Assembly: GCF_014077625.1 (NCBI RefSeq)
Contig: NZ_JACFXU010000017.1
Coordinates: 215,284 to 279,283, forward strand
DNA length: 64,000 bases
Source of the DNA: Sediminihaliea albiluteola
Lineage (GTDB): Bacteria; Pseudomonadota; Gammaproteobacteria; Pseudomonadales; Halieaceae
Reading direction: 5' to 3'
Program-made: the position numbers and the translations under genes
Notes under the pieces: model-generated
What the model saw: the letters and a program-made list of their open reading frames with translations, nothing else
What the model was told of the DNA's origin: nothing
Database searches by the model: none
Part shown: positions 62,201 through 64,000 of the stretch, piece by piece
How positions within the stretch are numbered: the first letter of the stretch is position 1
Layout: each line of letters starts with the position of its first letter

Positions 62201-64000
62201 TTAATCGTCGAGGAAGCTGCGCAGATAGTCTGAGCGGGTTGGGTGGCGCAGCTTTCGCAGTGCCTTGGCCTCAATCTGACGAATACGCTCGCGGGTTACG
62301 TCGAATTGCTTGCCCACTTCTTCCAAGGTGTGGTCGGTATTCATATCGATGCCGAAGCGCATGCGAAGTACTTTAGCTTCGCGGGCGGTAAGGCCGGCGA
62401 GGACGTCTTTAGTAGCTTCCTGAAGGCCTTGGCCGGTCGCTGCATCCACCGGTGAGTGGATGGTGTGGTCTTCGATAAAGTCACCCAAATGGGAATCTTC
62501 GTCGTCGCCGATTGGGGTCTCCATGGAGATCGGCTCTTTGGCGATCTTCAGTACCTTGCGCACTTTGTCTTCTGGCATATCCATGCGCTCGCCCAGTTCT
62601 TCTGGCGTCGGCTCGCGACCCATCTCCTGTAGCATCTGGCGCGAAATGCGGTTCAGCTTATTGATGGTCTCGATCATGTGCACCGGAATACGGATGGTGC
62701 GGGCCTGGTCCGCGATGGAGCGGGTGATGGCCTGACGAATCCACCAAGTGGCGTAGGTAGAGAATTTATAACCACGGCGATATTCAAACTTGTCGACCGC
62801 TTTCATCAAGCCGATGTTGCCTTCCTGGATCAGGTCGAGGAATTGCAGACCGCGGTTGGTGTATTTTTTGGCAATAGAAATCACTAGACGAAGGTTGGCT
62901 TCGACCATTTCTTTTTTGGCGCGACGAGCACGGGCTTCGCCCATCGACATGCGACGGTTAATCTCTTTAATTTCTGCAACAGAGAGGCCGGTCTGCTCTT
63001 CTAGCTGGCTGATACGGCGCTGTAAGCGCAGGATTTCATCCTTGTGAGCGTTCAACTTAGCGGCGTAGTCTTTCTTGCCTTTAGTTTGACGGCTGAGCCA
63101 CTTAGGGTCGGACTCAGAGCCCTGGAAAGAGTTAATAAAATCTTTGCGTGGCATGCCACACTGGCGCACCGCAATACGCATGATTTCACGCTCTTGGTCG
63201 CGAACACCGGCCAGAATGTTACGTGCAGTATCAATCAGTGGATCGAATACGCGTGGCGTAAGCTTGAAGAACTTGAACAGTTCGCCCAGCTTGTCCATTT
63301 CTTTAATCGTGTCGGGGTGGTTGCGACCATTGGCGGCAATAGCTTTTTCAGTTTTGTTGAACTGACGCTTTAGAGCGGCGAAGCGCTTTTCGGCTTCGAC
63401 AGGGTCGGGACCGGTATCGGGCTCTTCGTCATCTTCGCTGGCATTGGCTCTTGCTTCAGCAACTTCGGCCGCAGTCGGCACGTGCTCAGCGGGGTCCAGG
63501 TAGCCCACCATGAGGTCGCTGAGGCGACGCTCTTCCGTGCTTACAAGGGCGTATTCTTCAAGGACTTTTTCGACAGAACCGGGGTAGTGGGCCAGTGCGG
63601 CCATGAGTTCGCGGATACCTTCTTCGATCCGCTTGGCGATGACAATCTCACCTTCACGAGTAAGCAGTTCAACGGTACCCATTTCGCGCATATACATGCG
63701 GACAGGGTCGGTGGTGCGACCAGCTTCAGTCTCCACAGCAGCCAGTGCGGCGGCGGCTTCTGCTGCAGCTATGTCATCGGCGGAGCTGTCGCCTTCAGCC
63801 ATCAGCAGCTCATCGGCATCCGGGGCAACCTCGAATACCTGTATGCCCATGTCGTTGATCATCTGAATGATGTCTTCAACCTGATCCGGATCAGAGATAT
63901 CCTCTGGTAGGTGATCATTCACCTCGGCGTAGGTGAGGTAGCCTTGCTCCTTACCTCGGGCGATGAGATCTTTTAGGCGGGACTGTTGCTGCGCGACGTC
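62201..64000 (-). CDS. rpoD: RNA polymerase sigma factor RpoD (sigma70), 5' end outside window
   Basis: The reading frame is open to the right edge: 600 codons including the stop. The first visible residues ([20 protein letters not shown], then [15 protein letters not shown]) align with E. coli RpoD from about residue 7, so only a few codons are missing. Region 1.2 [20 protein letters not shown], region 2 [37 protein letters not shown], region 3 and region 4 ([29 protein letters not shown]) are all present. The non-conserved region between 1.2 and 2.1 is acidic. It directs core polymerase to housekeeping promoters. Confidence 0.97.
   Translation of the reverse strand, partial: DVAQQQSRLKDLIARGKEQGYLTYAEVNDHLPEDISDPDQVEDIIQMINDMGIQVFEVAPDADELLMAEGDSSADDIAAAEAAAALAAVETEAGRTTDPVRMYMREMGTVELLTREGEIVIAKRIEEGIRELMAALAHYPGSVEKVLEEYALVSTEERRLSDLMVGYLDPAEHVPTAAEVAEARANASEDDEEPDTGPDPVEAEKRFAALKRQFNKTEKAIAANGRNHPDTIKEMDKLGELFKFFKLTPRVFDPLIDTARNILAGVRDQEREIMRIAVRQCGMPRKDFINSFQGSESDPKWLSRQTKGKKDYAAKLNAHKDEILRLQRRISQLEEQTGLSVAEIKEINRRMSMGEARARRAKKEMVEANLRLVISIAKKYTNRGLQFLDLIQEGNIGLMKAVDKFEYRRGYKFSTYATWWIRQAITRSIADQARTIRIPVHMIETINKLNRISRQMLQEMGREPTPEELGERMDMPEDKVRKVLKIAKEPISMETPIGDDEDSHLGDFIEDHTIHSPVDAATGQGLQEATKDVLAGLTAREAKVLRMRFGIDMNTDHTLEEVGKQFDVTRERIRQIEAKALRKLRHPTRSDYLRSFLDD

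Overview
The window looks like a chromosomal segment of a marine-type gammaproteobacterium. This is inferred from gene content: a housekeeping rpoD with the gammaproteobacterial N-terminus, a tRNA-Ile2(CAU) beside rpoD as with ileX in E. coli, epmB, dbpA, ybiT, yghU, yjdM, a puuA/puuB-like pair, and lipid-type enzymes (acyl-CoA synthetase, P450, SDR remnant). A Cellvibrionales-like organism is a guess; no rRNA is present to test it.

Layout. 1-5.8 kb: a truncated sirtuin, then a complete Opp-type peptide ABC transporter with its two ATPases fused. 5.8-10.4 kb: beta-carbonic anhydrase, acyl-CoA thioesterase, a PLP enzyme of the D-threonine aldolase/alanine racemase fold paired with a DUF819 membrane protein, and yjdM. 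10.5-15.6 kb: epmB, a polyamine-type oxidase and glutamine-synthetase-like ligase (divergent), a zinc-ribbon protein and a LysR regulator. 15.6-22.8 kb: small proteins, shikimate kinase, HNH nuclease, FAH-family enzyme, a membrane serine/threonine kinase with periplasmic cysteine-pair repeats followed by a secreted protein, a DMT transporter and a thermonuclease. 22.8-33.3 kb: alcohol dehydrogenase, acyl-CoA synthetase, yghU, two DEAD-box helicases, membrane proteins, HAD and alpha/beta hydrolases and a broken SDR gene. 33.3-45.7 kb: tRNA-Arg(UCG), ybiT, redox proteins, an MFS carrier, an AraC regulator divergent from a cytochrome P450, a cation/proton antiporter and several unrecognised small genes, two of them behind a structured leader.

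45.73-61.77 kb is a 16-kb genomic island inserted in the tRNA-Ile2(CAU) gene. It is bounded by 50-bp perfect direct repeats, with a tyrosine integrase next to the intact tRNA and paired TGTACCG motifs with the same 11-bp spacing at both ends. Its left half is a defence block on the plus strand: a ParD/ParE-like pair, an OLD-family nuclease, a type III modification methylase, its restriction subunit, and a 400-aa protein with an HEPN-like R-x4-H motif. Next, on the opposite strand, is an orphan protein with a C-terminal membrane segment. The right half is a relic of a conjugative plasmid: a MobC-like protein, a roughly 690-bp non-coding stretch with a duplicated double palindrome, a frameshifted virB6, an eexN-like lipoprotein, virB5, and small HTH/excisionase-like genes. 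No relaxase, VirB4 or coupling protein is visible, so the element cannot encode its own transfer as seen here. It may be mobilised in trans and probably persists through its defence and toxin-antitoxin genes.

After the island come an amphi-Trp domain protein and rpoD, which runs off the right edge. The strongest candidates for something new are the OLD-Mod-Res-HEPN gene row, the duplicated palindromes, the kinase/secreted-protein pair, and the structured leader at 44.8-44.95 kb.
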